Shown: positions 35,347 through 48,094 of the stretch, in pieces | Layout: each line of letters opens with the position of its first letter | Position numbering within the stretch: the stretch's first letter is position 1 | Assembly (NCBI GenBank): GCA_024138015.1 | Contig: JAMXBB010000011.1 | Location: forward strand, 40,584,730-40,648,729 | From: Lumnitzera littorea | Taxonomy: Eukaryota > Streptophyta > Magnoliopsida > Myrtales > Combretaceae | DNA: 64,000 nt | Reading direction: 5' to 3' | Position numbers and translations under genes: made by a program | Notes under the pieces: generated by a model | Database searches by the model: none | The model's input: only the letters and a program-made list of their open reading frames with translations | What the model was told of the DNA's origin: nothing

Positions 35347-38300
35347 CACACGAAAAATTCTACTAGGGATTGAGAAAGGAAGCTAAAGTCCAGAAAACCA
35401 TGGATTGTTATAGTATACCAATCAAAATCCAACAAATTAAATAAACATTAAATATTTTAGTAGTAAAGGTTTTGATAACCTCATTGACTCCTATATTCAG
35501 CAACATATACAATCGCAAATCATCTAAAGTTGCTTTTTAACCTCTTATGCAAGTCCCACTTTCAAGTATATTAGCATGATTTCACCATACACATCAACAC
35601 GGTTTCAAAGAAAGATTTTGCAAGAACTTCTTACATATTTATCTGGAAAACAGATGCAACAAGCACAAATAACAGAAGAAAAATTGTGAGCAATTAAAAT
35701 CAGTAACTCAAGACATTATGCTAGAGCAAAATAAACTATCCAAGCTACTGTCTACACATAATTGCTGGCAATATTATAGTGAAGCTGTACAAAGACTTGC
35801 CTAAACATATAACAGGAGTTCTTGTATCTTTAAACCCACGAAAAATTCCTTGAAGAGCCAATGACACCACAACTGCAGGAGCACCTAGTGCCCTAAGTGA
35901 GAGAAAACGTTGAGCAGGGGCATGCATGGGTGAAGCCTGTGAAAGGCAAAACTTTAAGAAAATAACATGCCTTGTTGAATGTAGAGAACAATGATGAATT
36001 TTCAGAAGGTAAGTTAATTGAGCTTACTTTACATTGAAAGTAATAGATGCACTCAAGAGGATAAAAATATACTGATTAAATAGGAATACACATATAAAAA
36101 GCCACATAATCATGAAGACAATATAAATAATTGAAATGATTTTATAGACAAGAATTTCTCAAACTTTTTTATATACACCAGGAATTTCGCTTTATCATAG
36201 AATAAATTCAGATAATGATTGAAATGATTTTATAGACAAGTTTCTCAAACTTTTTTATATATACCAGGAATTTCACTTTATCATATAATAAATTCAAGTA
36301 ATCTAAAGTTCACATGAAACTTACCAATGATACACCCATCATGTTTAAAAACTGTCCAGAACCAACGTACAATGCTACAGCCTCTACAATGCCAATGGCA
36401 ACGGCTAAAAGCAAAGCAGTAGAAACAGATGATAGTTGTTTTCTCTCAATTGCAGCAGCCAATGATCTCCCATTATTGTTGCCATCTACATGACCCTCTA
36501 CGGTGCATCAATTAACTCAAATAAGATATAGAAGAAAGGAGGCCACATCCTACCTACTGCTTGAAAAAAGCATGAATAAAAGAATATAAATATCATTAAC
36601 TCACCTGAACTGGAACATTTACCAGAATTTTTTGAAAAGTCCTCAGCAACAAAAGAAGTGGCAACACTGAGAAGAGGAATGTTAAAAAGCTTTGATATAA
36701 TGTTGAAAATCGATATTGAAACACCAGCTGAACCCAACTCAATGGCACCTATAGGTATAAAACACAAAGGAGAAGTAAAACTCTTAAGTTATTAAGAGGT
36801 TTAGCCACATGATGCGACTTTAATATTCAAGGAATATTGGAAAAGCAAAACTACTGCATCAAATGTTCCTAGCAGCCTAAGGTCTCTATAACATCAATGG
36901 TACAATAAAATAGCCTTATTTTCTCTCCCTTGAGGCAATTAAATTGACTAATAATCAATCACCAACAGGAGCAAAATCATAGATCAACATGGCTACTGTA
37001 TCTCTATAAAGTTTCCAACAAAGCTATCAATATGCTGTAATTGCAAATGGTATAACAATGGAGTAGTAAATTTCAGCAACTTATCTCTACTCAATTAAGA
37101 TGTAAAAGACACATGAGGGGTCAAAGCCATGCATAAGAAGCATCTTTAAAAGAAAATAATCCTAAGTTCTTGTAATAAAAACATGTCCAAACAACATATA
37201 TATATTTCCTGTTTCTCATTTTTAGGTAAAAAAAAAATATAAAACCAAATAAAAAATCAATCATACACACCGGCCACCATACAATAACTTTGAAAAGCAG
37301 AATCATTCTAGATATACAATCTTGAGTTAGGCTTCAGATTTTGTACCTCACACCATTTCAAATTAGATATATAACTATGAACTAACATAAACTCTTATGA
37401 GTTACCATAAGACTGGATTGACTCCCTCCCTTCCACACCCACCCACATAACCACCCCCAACCCCACACCCTCCCCTCTGCTCCCCTCCCCCCCCCCTCCC
37501 CAAACTACTAAACCCCTTCCTCTTCTCCTTCCTCCCCCCCACAAAAAAAAAAAAAGAAGAGGTACCGTGTAAGTTGTGTAGAAAAGACGTCTCCAATGTG
37601 CATTCGTGAATATAGGACCTTCATAGTGTAAATTGTTTCAAACAAAAAGTAAAACAATGTATTTGTTTTATCCTGGCTAGCACAGGTAACATTACAAAGA
37701 TGATTTATCTTCATTCCAAAATATGGTCAAAACCAGGCTTTGAGACATCATCAAGGAATAGCAAAAGGAAATAAGAATGATTTTCAAAATGGAAGGGTTG
37801 TTTTTGAATCATGTTTTTTCATGTCCCTTCTATAAGTTAAAGCACAAAAACATCCACCATCAGGAAACTGAAAGATCACATACCCAATCTACCAATATAA
37901 GCAGTCTCCATCAGTTGTGCCAAGGGATCAATGGCCTGTCCAGCAAGTGCAGGCAAAGAAAGCATCACAAGCTCCTTTTTGACATCATGGGAATTTGATC
38001 GACTAATATGTGCTGCCGTGAACTTGCTGCACAAAGGATAACAGATGAATTGGCAGCATTAACTACAAAATAGACTAGTAAAAGCATGCTAACCAAAATT
38101 TACAAATTACCTATCTTCCTCCTCTGGATTAAGATAAGCATAATCTTCTTTGTTAACATGCTTGTACTCCATACCAGACGAACCAGCATTGTCCTCCACC
38201 TGAGACTCAACACCACAATTTGAATCCACTTGGTTTCTAACCACAGGAAATTGATGCTTCCTGCAATGACTCAGCAGTGGTAAGAACTTTCTTTGTTTAT

Positions 38301-38502
38301 ACGATAAATAAATACCAACTCCATGATTTCTATAGGTCAACAACTGCTGATCAACCAGAGGATTATGATTATTAGTGCCAATTATACAGCTTTGAACAGG
38401 GGATATCAATCTTTTCCTTCTGATAGCTGCATTCCTTTCTTCAATTCTACCCATAAAGCCTCTAAAAATTGCAGAATTAGTACTCAATTGTGTGGCCTCC
38501 AT
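33029..38502 (-). CDS. DTX45: Chloroplast-type MATE transporter, DTX45-like, 13 coding exons
   Basis: A multidrug and toxic compound extrusion family membrane transporter, expected to exchange small organic compounds for protons or sodium across a plastid membrane. Coding exons on the - strand: 38502-38111, 38026-37884, 36748-36605, 36497-36325, 35936-35801, 35190-35094, 35019-34919, 34648-34485, 34345-34274, 34183-34067, 33987-33892, 33801-33680 and 33090 to about 33029. Frames join without a stop and predict about 600 residues, in line with the family plus a long N-terminus. The first exon codes a serine-, arginine- and basic-rich leader of about 130 residues without acidic start, fitting a plastid transit peptide. 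Then follow LSLPALAGQAIDPLAQLMET, IGRLG, GSAGVSISIFN, ALQGIFRGFKDTRTP, NKRVILLPP, TSMAARQG, AAHQICMQVWLAVSLL and FDGLHYGVSDFPYAA. These are diagnostic for the DTX45 branch more than for DTX44 or EDS5. Two introns use GC donors (after 35801 and after 34919). Substrate is unknown. Confidence 0.9.
35322..35346. repeat. (TA)n microsatellite in a DTX45 intron
   Basis: About 12 TA units in the intron between exons 5 and 6. Likely polymorphic in length. Confidence 0.9.
36131..36303. repeat. Two-copy tandem repeat of 88 bp in a DTX45 intron
   Basis: TTGAAATGATTTTATAGACA starts at 36131 and again at 36219. The copies share TTTCTCAAACTTTTTTATAT and ACCAGGAATTTC(G/A)CTTTATC with few differences, so the duplication is fairly recent. 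It lies in the intron between exons 4 and 5. Confidence 0.85.
37430..37560. repeat. C-rich low-complexity tract in a DTX45 intron
   Basis: A run of CCC/CT blocks (CACCC, CCCCTCC) ending in a short poly-A, in the intron between exons 2 and 3. It gives glycine-rich frames on the - strand that are not coding. Confidence 0.8.
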
Positions 38503-38552
38503 TGTGGTATTGTTATATTATTCGAATGCTAATAAAATCCTCAGGCAATTAA
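38503..38552 (-). other. 5' UTR part of the exon carrying the DTX45 start codon
   Basis: On the - strand TTTATTTGCAG ends at 38553 and gives an acceptor. The exon then runs 50 bases to the ATG at 38502, which opens the long plastid-leader frame. Two in-frame stops upstream support this ATG as the start. Confidence 0.65.
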
Positions 38553-38618
38553 CTGCAAATAAAGAAATCACAATCACAGTGTAAGACAATGGGTTAAAAA
38601 AGGAGTAATAGCAATCAA

Positions 38619-38621
<3 letters not shown>

Positions 38622-38651
<30 letters not shown>
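38622..38651. repeat. (TA)n microsatellite in the 5' UTR intron
   Basis: About 15 TA units in the intron between the two 5' UTR exons. Confidence 0.9.
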
Positions 38652-38655
<4 letters not shown>

Positions 38656-40112
38656 CAATAATACACAAAACCTATATCCACAAAAATTTAACACTAATAT
38701 TTAAAAAGTGCATCTTACAATACCTACCCCCCAAGCGTCAATGATGCTAGAAGTCATAGATAATTAAATCCTAAAAGCCGTGTACAGTATACACGACTTA
38801 ACCTTCTCAAAAGTTGTAATCTTTGAGAAGCATTGCAACACCTACATCATAAACACCAATATTACAAGAGGAGATAACAGCCAATTAAAGCAGCAGAAGC
38901 TATCTACAAGAGAATAGAGAAGTTATAGCCACAACAAACTTTAAAAGTAATATCCAACAATCGAAACACTGCAAGGATGAAAAAATACAAAAACTAAAAA
39001 AACTAAAAACATAACTTGTCACGATCCATTATTTTATACAGAATCCTAGGTTGCATCACCAAGCATATGGAAACAATCAGACCTATTTGAACTGCTCACA
39101 TCACAGTAAAGGCGGTAAGTTGGAAGGCAACCACACCATAAGGTTATTACTATTTCAAGCAGCACCCCAAAGTGAGTTGTCCTCCCCATGAGGTGAGAGA
39201 GTAACTAGCATAGTCCTATGCTGCAGTCACTCCTAGTACGAGAATGAAATGAGGCACTACCTTTACTCAAGACCAAGAATCCTTACAACTCGTACAAATA
39301 TCAGCACTGAGTGGAGAATCCATTGGTGTTGTTCAACTACCTTAACAAAAAGATGTCTTCACAGTAAACATTTCTCAAACTTTTTTTGAAATTTGGTGTA
39401 ACCTAACTTCCACAACTCAAATTTTACTATAATAGTCAACAGCGACCATAGTTGGGATGCAACAGCTGTGGCTGGTAGCAGATGGTGATATTGAACTGGT
39501 AATGACTATTAATGCAAAATCAGGAATATTATATCCATTCTCAAATAAGGAAATCCTATTTTTCTAATTCTCCAGACTGTTAACCACTTGGGCAAACGAC
39601 CCCACACACACTTCTTCCCACTATAATCTAAAACTAAATCCGCCAGTTAAAACAAATTCTCATAATCACTACGATGATATCTGACATTTGTAAAGAGAAT
39701 ATTATAACAACATTGAAAAAAGTTCAAAAACTATTTTCCGCTAAACAGAATTATTAATACTAATAGACAGTTTGGTCAAATAAGTTTCCCAAGTTTCAGC
39801 TTTCTCATAGTAACACCTTACTTCACATTCAAAAATAAACCCTACCATAACAAGAGGATAAGAACTGCAGAACACCATAGAATTCGCACTAAGTATCACT
39901 ATGAAAAGCATTAACACCCTTCAACTTCACAGAACCAAAGTCCATTTCCTAGTAAAACAAAGGACACAGCCATCAATTATACCAAAACACGTAAAAGCAA
40001 AAAAAAAGACACTGCATGAGAAACACAAGAAACGTAAATAAATAAGAAACTAAGGAAAAACGAAACGGTGATAAAAATTCAAAAACCTGTAGAAACATGA
40101 AATTCCACATAC

Positions 40113-40320
40113 ATTCAGTTCAACATAGCGGTTACAATAGAAACAGTAAAGGAGTTAGGGTTAAGAACTGAAGGAAGAAAAATGGAAGAGGAAAGAAGTG
40201 GTCGTACTGTGAAAGAAAAGAAAGAGAAGGGAGAGTGTGTGAGTTTGTGCGTGTTTGTAGATGGTTTCAGTTCAGTATTCTGGGTCTGGTTTGTTTCGGA
40301 GAAAACAAATGCAATAAACA
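40113..40320 (-). other. Probable first (non-coding) exon of the DTX45-like gene
   Basis: A - strand CT-rich leader (blocks such as CTCTCCCTTCTCTTTC, reading 40240 downward) ends in a canonical donor (GAAT/GTATGTGG at 40112-40111), followed 1.56 kb later by the acceptor at 38553. Pyrimidine-rich leaders and a 5' UTR intron are common in plant housekeeping genes. The transcription start is a guess. Confidence 0.5.
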
Positions 40321-40982
40321 AATGCAGTTATTTCGTGTTCAGGAAGTTTTTTATTTCACCTTTTATTGTATTGCTTCTTTTCGCTATTTGACACGCTACG
40401 GCAATACGTAAATCCATGCCCGTCTTACTCACCCCAATTCCCTTAAACATAATCATTCAATAATTATTATTTTCTACTAATAAAAAAAATGTTTACTATT
40501 TTCCATTTTTTAATTTAAAATTATAATTGGCCTATAGCTATATTTTCTCTTTCATTTCTCTTCCTATTTTATTTGAGAAGTGTTTGCTTTAAATATTTAC
40601 CTTTTTTAAAAAAAAAAAACTAATATACAATTCTTTTTCCTTTCTTTATCCACTATTCTTTTTCAAAATTATTAAATATCATTTAATAACTATATTATAT
40701 TTTAAAATAATTGAGTTTAATTTCGACATAGGCAAATGGTTGCACATCTATTAATATTATTAAACAAAAAGTCTTCTTTTAGTTACCAAATTAGTAGACA
40801 CATATCCATATTACATGTACTATGAAATAAATTCATTAACATAATAAAAAAAATTATAATAAATTTTATTTAAATAACTAAAGTAAAGGCTGAGAAATAT
40901 ATAGAAAAGATGTATAGAATACGGTTAACAATAGGAGAGAGAAAGAATATAATAAGAGAAAGTAGTTAATAAAATATATATA
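40321..40982. other. Upstream region of the DTX45-like gene
   Basis: Probably contains the promoter, but no TATA box or other element can be named with confidence. The sequence becomes very AT-rich beyond about 40440. Confidence 0.4.
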
Positions 40983-41316
40983 TCTATATTATTAAAGTGA
41001 ATTTGCTCTTAAATAACCACCCATTTGAATATTACCGTTTGTCCCTCTAATTAATATTTTATTATAGAAAAACTAATATTAAAAATAACTTATTAAAATT
41101 ATAATTATTTTATATTAAGAGTAAAATTAACATTTTATTAATAAAAGTCTTTCATCATTCATCACCTCATTCTTTGTACAGTTACCACTATCACTATTAC
41201 CATTGAAAATGCAAAAACAGTTACCACACTCCAAACCCATGTACATTACCATTATCACAAGAAAACTCCTTTACATTACAATCACATTATCAACAGACAA
41301 AAGGGGGAAAAAATTT

Positions 41317-41958
41317 TGCAATGTTTCACTTGCTTCCATTAATTTAGTTTGTGGATGGCAATTTTGTCGAGGTATCCAAGAAAGTTTTTTTTTTTTTTCC
41401 CTTACATTCTTTTTGTTATTTTATTGTTTCTCGGTTTTATTTTACTAATCCATAGTTTTTTTTTTTCAATTAGTGGATAATGTTCATCAGTGTTGTTATA
41501 GGTGAGTTTCAATGTAATCATATAAGTCAAATAATATAAAATTGTGTTATTCCCATATATGATAGTAAAGTATATTTTTTTTTTCTTCATTTTCCTTTTG
41601 TATTTGTAGTGATTTAGGTTAAGAAAACTCGCAGTGTTTCACTTGCTTTCATTAATTCAGTCCATGTATGCGGTGGTTTTGTCGAGGTACAAAAGAAAGT
41701 TTTTTGTTTTTTTTTTACCCTAACTTCATTCTTTTTGTTAATTTTTAGTTTCTCAGTTTTATTTTATTGATTCGAAGAATTTTTTTCTCTTTTCCATAAG
41801 TGAATAATGTTCACCAGTGTTGTTATAAGTAAGTTCCAATGTGATTGTGTAAGTCAAGTAATGCGAAATTGGATTATTCTCATATATGACAGTAATGTGT
41901 ATTTTTTTTCCTCCTTTTTAATGTTTTGTCTTTTTTGTGTTTGTAATGATTTAGGTTA
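41317..41958. repeat. Tandem duplication, two units of about 315-325 bp
   Basis: Unit 1 starts GCAATGTTTCACTTGCTTCC at 41317 and unit 2 starts GCAGTGTTTCACTTGCTTTC near 41631. Both contain TTTTGTCGAGGTA, AATGTTCA(T/C)CAGTGTTG and end GTGATTTAGGTTA or GTAATGATTTAGG. They differ at roughly one base in eight. Confidence 0.85.
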
Positions 41959-43309
41959 GATTCAAAATTAGGAGAATAATCCTCTCATTCGTATGTAATA
42001 CCGTTTTAGGAATGTTTCTGTATCGAGGTGAAAAACTACTGTAAAGCATATTTGAAACGATTCTATATTTGTCAGTGAAAACCTTTGTAAACCATCCATT
42101 ATTAAAACTCTATAGCTACTTTATATTAGTTGATTTCTTTTTCTTTTTACCTAGGTTCTTTCTCCGTTTCTCACATCGCTTTAGTCAATTTTTCTTATTT
42201 CTTTCGTACATTGATTTAGTTAATTTTCTAACTACTAGTCTTCATATGTAGTCAATTATAAGTGTTGCCAACTGCAACAAAGTTACAAAGTTTAAACAAT
42301 GGCAAAGGATGCTTTGATCTAATTGGAGCTTACTTCATATTTAGCAATGGTGAGCTTTGTCATGTTCTCATTAAAAGCTTTTTAGCACATAGCAAGTAGT
42401 TTTTCAATGAGATATTGCTTTTTAGTCGAAGAGATTTTGTTCATATTCGAAGTTTCTTTGTTTTCACCATTTGATTCCAATCTGTGGCCTCCATCACCAC
42501 TCTAGTTTGCAACTCTATGAAAGAGGAAACTATAGTGCTTATAAGAGAAGAAGATGCGGATTGGTTGGTAGTAAAAAGCTCTATTAGTATTAAAGGATTT
42601 GTTAAAATTCTTATTTCTCCATCAAGAGCTTTTATCCTTTATGTTGAAGCTTTGATTGTTCTTCATTCATACTCAAATCTCCAATCTCCTTTCTTGGTGA
42701 GTCTTTCATTTATTTCATTAATTTATTCCTTTTCTTGAAATGTGTCATTGAAGTATAAGGTTTTTGTTTTAATGAATATCCAATAGGATTTAATGATTTT
42801 TCTTTTTTCCGATGAGGTAGAGTTTGCTATTCAGCTACAATCATATCAAGTTTCTTCTGTTCTATTGAAGAACATGAATGATCACTTCTTCCATTCCATT
42901 GAACAACACAACTAACAACCATAATGACTCCATGAGCATATGATCATAACTTCATGTTATTCATTTCTATTTACAACATATTGTTTTCATAATTTGTAAT
43001 AAGATTAATAATGTTATTTTTTTTTTCTCCTAAGGATTAACAATGTTGTATGTCCATTTATTACATATTTGCATATTTTATAAATGCTCTCAACTAATCC
43101 AATATTATCTAAATTTTAATTTTTATGTATTGCACTTTGAATTCATGCAAATTGTGAACCCATTTCCTTTTGACATTAAGCTTAAGGTTGTAGTATATTA
43201 ATTTCAAAAGTAATATTTCTCATAATGTAGTGTATTAATACTATATGTTGATTGATTACAATTTTTGTATATTATATAAATGCTCTCAATTAACACAGTA
43301 TCATGTATA

Positions 43310-43890
43310 TTTTAATTTTTATGTGTTACTCTTTGAATTCAAGTAAGATGTCAAACTATTTCCCTTGATATTAAGTATGGGGTTGTAGCATGTTAATTTT
43401 GAAAATAATATTTTTATAATTTTACATTATATTCGAGTTATTATGATTTAAAAGAATTTTCATTTACGTAGTCATAATTCAATCAATTTCTATAGCATCG
43501 GAATTTTTAGATGTAATGTTTAATTAAGTTACCACTTCTAATATTGAAGTGGTTTTAGAGGAAACTGGGAAAGTAGTTGCTCGTAATTAATTCAATTATA
43601 TTTTTATTTAAATTTTCATATGTTACTCTTTGAATTCAAGGAAGATGTTGACCCATTTCCTTTGATGTTAAGTTAGGAGTTGTAGTATATTAATTTCAAA
43701 AGTAATATTTTTTATAATATTTATATTATATCCAAGTTATTAGAATTTAAAAGAATATTCATTTATGCAGTTATGATTCAATCAATTTCTTTAGCATTAG
43801 AATTTTTAGATGTAATGTTTGATTAAGTTGCTACTTTTAATGTTAAACAACTTTTAGAAGAAAAGGGAAAGGTGGTTTTACGTCCTATCC
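43310..43890. repeat. Tandem duplication, about 298-bp period, with a partial third copy
   Basis: GTTACTCTTTGAATTCAAG occurs at 43324 and 43622. Both units continue through GGAGTTGTAG or GGGGTTGTAG, GATTCAATCAATTTCT and GAATTTTTAGATGTAATGTT. A shorter related unit lies upstream around 43120-43240. Confidence 0.8.
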
Positions 43891-44030
43891 TATTGATTTA
43901 ATATTATATTACTAATAGGGAAATGAATTTATTTTTTGTATATACCATTGATTAAAGCCAAAGTGCTATTAGATTTTCCTATGAGTTTTAAATTTGGAAC
44001 ACAGTCAACTTAGCAAATGTTTCATGCTTT

Positions 44031-44049
44031 GGGGGGGGGGGGGGGGGGG
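44031..44049. repeat. Poly-G tract, 19 bases
   Basis: Uninterrupted run of G in AT-rich surroundings, upstream of a Tekay-like LTR. Length may not be exact because such runs are read poorly. Confidence 0.9.
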
Positions 44050-44339
44050 TTGTTCTTATTGTTATATCTACATCCTTTTCTTCTCTATTTATAAAAATCG
44101 GTAAAAAAAAAAAGAGAAAAAGAAAATAATAATAATAATAAATTTTAGAAATATAAAATAAAAGAAGTAATATAATAATATAATAAAAGCTTGAAAAGAT
44201 GGTATGGTTTGTAATTGATTAGAGATAATCAAGGGCAATATTGTCAAGAAAAAAGATTCAAACATTGGTATAACTTATAATTTACTAGGGATAACATGGG
44301 TAATGTTGTTGTCATGAGAAAAGATTTAGCCTTCTCTCT

Positions 44340-46088
44340 ATCCTCTATTTCTCTCCACTCCTTCCTTATTAGGTATTATTGCTTCTCATATCTTCTTACC
44401 ACAACAATACTTTATTTTTCCACTAAGAGTAGAAACTATACAAAACCCCTCTTAATACTCAAACCCTAAATTCGGTTTTGAGGGCTAAGGCACAATAAAA
44501 CTAGCAATCTTCAAAAAAATGCAAGGATATGACAATATTGAGTAAGCTCTTTGCCTATCTAACATAAAAATTCGTTTTACTTTAAAGATATGTCATAAAA
44601 ACCATAAAGATTTTCGTTTTTGTAACTTCACGCATTTATAATTCGAGCCTAAGGTGTTTCTTGTCAAGAATTACATGTAAGTATTATTTTTACCCTTTTT
44701 CTTTTAAGAATTCTTGGTTTTGTGGTTTTGGTGTGAGTTTAGCGAAAGTAGTTGATGACAAAGATGGGAACAATGATGATGCGGTTATGGTATAGACTAC
44801 ATATTGGTAGTATCATGGAGTGGTGTTAGAATGTGCAATGTATGTGTGTTGTGCGATTGCATTTGTGTTTGTTTGTACAGTCGGGTAGTGTATATATATT
44901 ATTGGATGTTGAAAAGTGTATAGAAGGATATGAAAAAATATATAGAGTGTAGTTTGGAAACTCGGACGTTAAGGCAAAGGGTTGAATAAAAGTAGAAGTG
45001 TGTTAAGTTGAGTTAAGGATTAATGAATTGAGTTTTGAATCTGGCATTGTAATTATGACCAGGTGCTAGGAGTTGCGTAGTGCCAGACTTTGTTGAGATA
45101 GAAGTACTAGGTACGAGATACGTGTTTATTGATTATGTGTACTAAATTAGTGCACATTAACCGAACTTAAATAAAACTCAAACTTTACTATTTGCTACGT
45201 GTGCTTGGCTTCGACTATCTACTGGTTGGGTCTAGTGGTGTTGGTAAGACACCTGGTGATTTTTACGTAACACTGTCTCCATTGGAGTTCCATATTGAAA
45301 GGACATAGATAGATCTAAGATGGTTTTTAACACACAGTCGATGGGGGAGGACTCGACACCAATATTTATATAGTATTTATATATTGTATGTATAAGGGTC
45401 ATAAATAAGTCTTAGGAAGCTGAGACTGTACTATTTACGGACTTAAATGACAAGATTTAAAGTCGATTGTTTGTTGCAATTGTTTTGATACTAATATGTA
45501 AGCTTGACTTGTTACATGTATGTTCATGCACATATGTATGGTATCTTGTATTGAGTATTAGCTCACCCTTTAGGGAATTGTTGTTTTTCAGCTGCAGGTT
45601 CAAGGTGTAAAGTTTATGGTGGTTATTCTGTAAGGTATGTGAGTTGTGATTATCTGTATTATGACGAGGAGGGTAATCTCTATTATTATGGTAATGCAGT
45701 AGAGACAACATACCTTAGCTTTTAGGAGTGAACTATTGAGGATCATACATTATTGTTTCATATTATATATTTCGAGACTATTGATTGTTTGAAGTCGCTT
45801 GTGATTCTTTTAGATGATGTTACTTTAAGTTGTTTGTTTTAGAGTTATATCATATTCAAGTACATTCATTTGTAATAGTTGGGTTCGTTTACTATTGTGG
45901 TATGTAAAAATTGGGTGGTTAACATTTCACATTAATTCAAATTTGAGGTTATTAAATTGTGAGTTAGCAAATTTCATGTAATTGGTTTGTAGATCTTAGT
46001 TAGATTGTAGGCTCCTAGACGCCTAACGTGTCAGTAGAAGCTAAGGATACGTAATAAGCTGTAGTGTTCTAAATTCTGGAGTGTTACA
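44340..46088 (+). mobile_element. Probable Tekay-like chromovirus LTR (left end not placed)
   Basis: The right end reads GGAGTGTTACA, a usual LTR terminus. The last 60 bases match, in reverse, the start of the LTR at 48888: a CGT(A/G)TCC(T/C)TAG, TACTGA(C/T)ACGTTA string is shared. The earlier part has the CT-rich, CAAACCCTAAATTC-containing leader usual in these LTRs. No internal region adjoins it, so it may be a solo LTR. No coding sequence. Confidence 0.5.
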
Positions 46089-47885
46089 CTATCTATCTAT
46101 AATATTTAACTTAGAAAGGACTCATCAACTGCCATTTGCCTCCACATTTATATCTTATAGTTCTGAAATTGGCCATTATTTGGTATAATTTCAAATCATT
46201 AGTTTCTATACATAACTCCCTTAAATTATAAATAATTTACTGTGGTTTTCACTATTTTTGTAAGCATACAACAATTTGCAAAACAAAGCAAATAATATAT
46301 GATTAGCAATATTGTCCTTTACTATATTAAAAAGACATATTATTCATAAAGTTTATTATTGTTAATATTTTTCACCAATTTTGTTGCTAATTTTTATTTT
46401 TATATTTCTAATTTTTACTACTTAATTACATAATTATGTATTTTCTTAATATTGAAAAACCTTAACTAATATCTCTTTTGTTGCTATGTAAGATTATTTC
46501 TATTTGATAATAAATTAATATATTATTGTCATTATATATTTCATACTTTTTTTCTCATACATTTTTATGAATATACATCAATCATTACATAATATCACTT
46601 ATTCCTCTTATACTTATAAAATTAAAAAAAATAATAACAATAACCCATTTAAATTGTCATTTTAATATAGTAACCTACTAATAATCACTTAACATTTACC
46701 ACTATATATTCCTTAAGATATTAAAACTGTTATGAATAACATAATAAGTATTAAATTAATTTTAAGGCTAATAATTCAATGAGGAGTCAATTATTAGCCA
46801 TAGCTTAACATTCCCTTTATAATTGTGTTTTTTCTATAACCATGAAAAAAATGAGTTATTCCCATTGCTAAACACAAAAATTCTCAATTATATTTTTTTT
46901 ATAAGCATATTACTACATATTCAAAGTAACTATAGTATTTTTAGTTTACTTTAATAAGTAAATTGATAATATATCATGATTATTATTCATTTCCTTCTTC
47001 TTTTATATGCATTTTTAACTTTACTTATGCAATTTTTTTTTCTTTTTTAGATTAACAACCATTCCTATATTTTAATTAATTGTATACCTTTACTCTATAA
47101 TTTTTTATTTGTATGTTTTATATTTTCCAATTTTAAACGTGTTTGAAATCCCCAAAATTATGGTATATACTCCACATTCATGCCTATCTCTTTGTTGGTT
47201 GTCGGTGGATAGCAATTATTGTTCCATATCTCTTTGTTGACAATGCGTGGGATAGCAACAAACCTTCTTCAACATATTTGAAAGGCCTTAAATATCTCTA
47301 TGTCAACATTTTTCCAAAGATTTAAAAGAATTCAAATATGTTCAGATAATAATAAAGCTTTTTTAGCATATTTCAAAGAATTAAAGTATTAACTCCTCAT
47401 TTCCTATGTTTTATATTTTCAATTTATTCAATTCTTATATATTACTTATTTGTACAATTTTTGAACCATTTTTTTTCTCCAACTCTTAGTCTAGATAAAA
47501 GTATTTTATTCTTTAAGGATTTTTACTATATTAATATTGTTGTATTCTTTAAATTTTAATTATTCACGGATTTTTAATGTATTAATGTTATTATTTTCAG
47601 TATTTTTCTTTTATTTTCATAAATACTCTAATAATTTATGGATTATTCTCTTAATGTCAACTAAATTTAATTTCTACACACACGACGTGCGCCAATTACT
47701 ATTATATATATATATACATGAAGTAATTAACAATGCTTAAGGTCTTTTGGTTTTAATAATATATATAGATATAGATAAATATTTTTCGTGTTTTATAAGT
47801 TAAATATTAATATCATATCACAAAACAAAAACCTAAGAATCCAATAATTAAATCAATTAAAGCTAAACCGAAATATGATCCATTG
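46089..47885. other. Gene-free AT-rich stretch
   Basis: Very AT-rich with no frame carrying a recognised domain. May be the distal part of the Helitron-derived region. Confidence 0.5.
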
Positions 47886-47894
47886 GTAAATTGG
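47886..47894. repeat. Left target duplication of the 200-bp MITE
   Basis: GTAAATTGG, repeated exactly at 48095-48103. Confidence 0.8.
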
Positions 47895-48094
47895 AGATTT
47901 TTTTACCATCCCGTCTTTGTTTTTATAAGACCGGTATCATTCTTCATCTCACTTTTAATTTGCATTCATCTAAATCTAAACCATTAAATAAATTTTAGAT
48001 TTAATGGTTCGCATTTAAAATAGTGTGAATGAATGATGAGATAAAAAGCGAAATCGATCCAGTAAAAAATAAGGACAAGACCATAGAATTTCTT
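47895..48094. mobile_element. Palindromic MITE of the Mutator type
   Basis: Exactly 200 bp between two copies of the 9-bp word GTAAATTGG. The halves fold back on each other. The central arms are perfect (AACCATTAAAT against ATTTAATGGTT), the outer arms approximate (CATCTCA facing TGAGATA, CCCGTCTTTG facing AAGGACAAG). A 9-bp duplication and fold-back structure without coding capacity fit a Mutator-derived MITE. Confidence 0.75.

Larger units (their letters stand above)
40983..47710 (+). mobile_element. Probable Helitron-derived region (5' end seen, 3' end uncertain)
   Basis: At 40983, directly after an A, the sequence TCTATATTATTAAAG is the typical start of plant Helitrons (TC followed by a TATATTATTAAAG-like word). 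It is followed by a stretch of the CCCTCTAATTAAT type common just inside such ends. A GC-containing CACGACGTGCGCC near 47681-47693 could be the remnant of the 3' hairpin, but no clean CTRR end follows. No Rep/helicase coding sequence was found. The region also contains local duplications, a later LTR and an unrecognised 84-codon frame (42484-42738). Confidence 0.35.

Noticed and set aside
37402..37714. Glycine-rich - strand frames
   Set aside because: Produced by the C-rich low-complexity tract in a DTX45 intron.
44031..44049. Poly-G tract as a Helitron or LTR boundary
   Set aside because: No element ends in poly-G and no target duplication lies next to it; kept only as a simple repeat.
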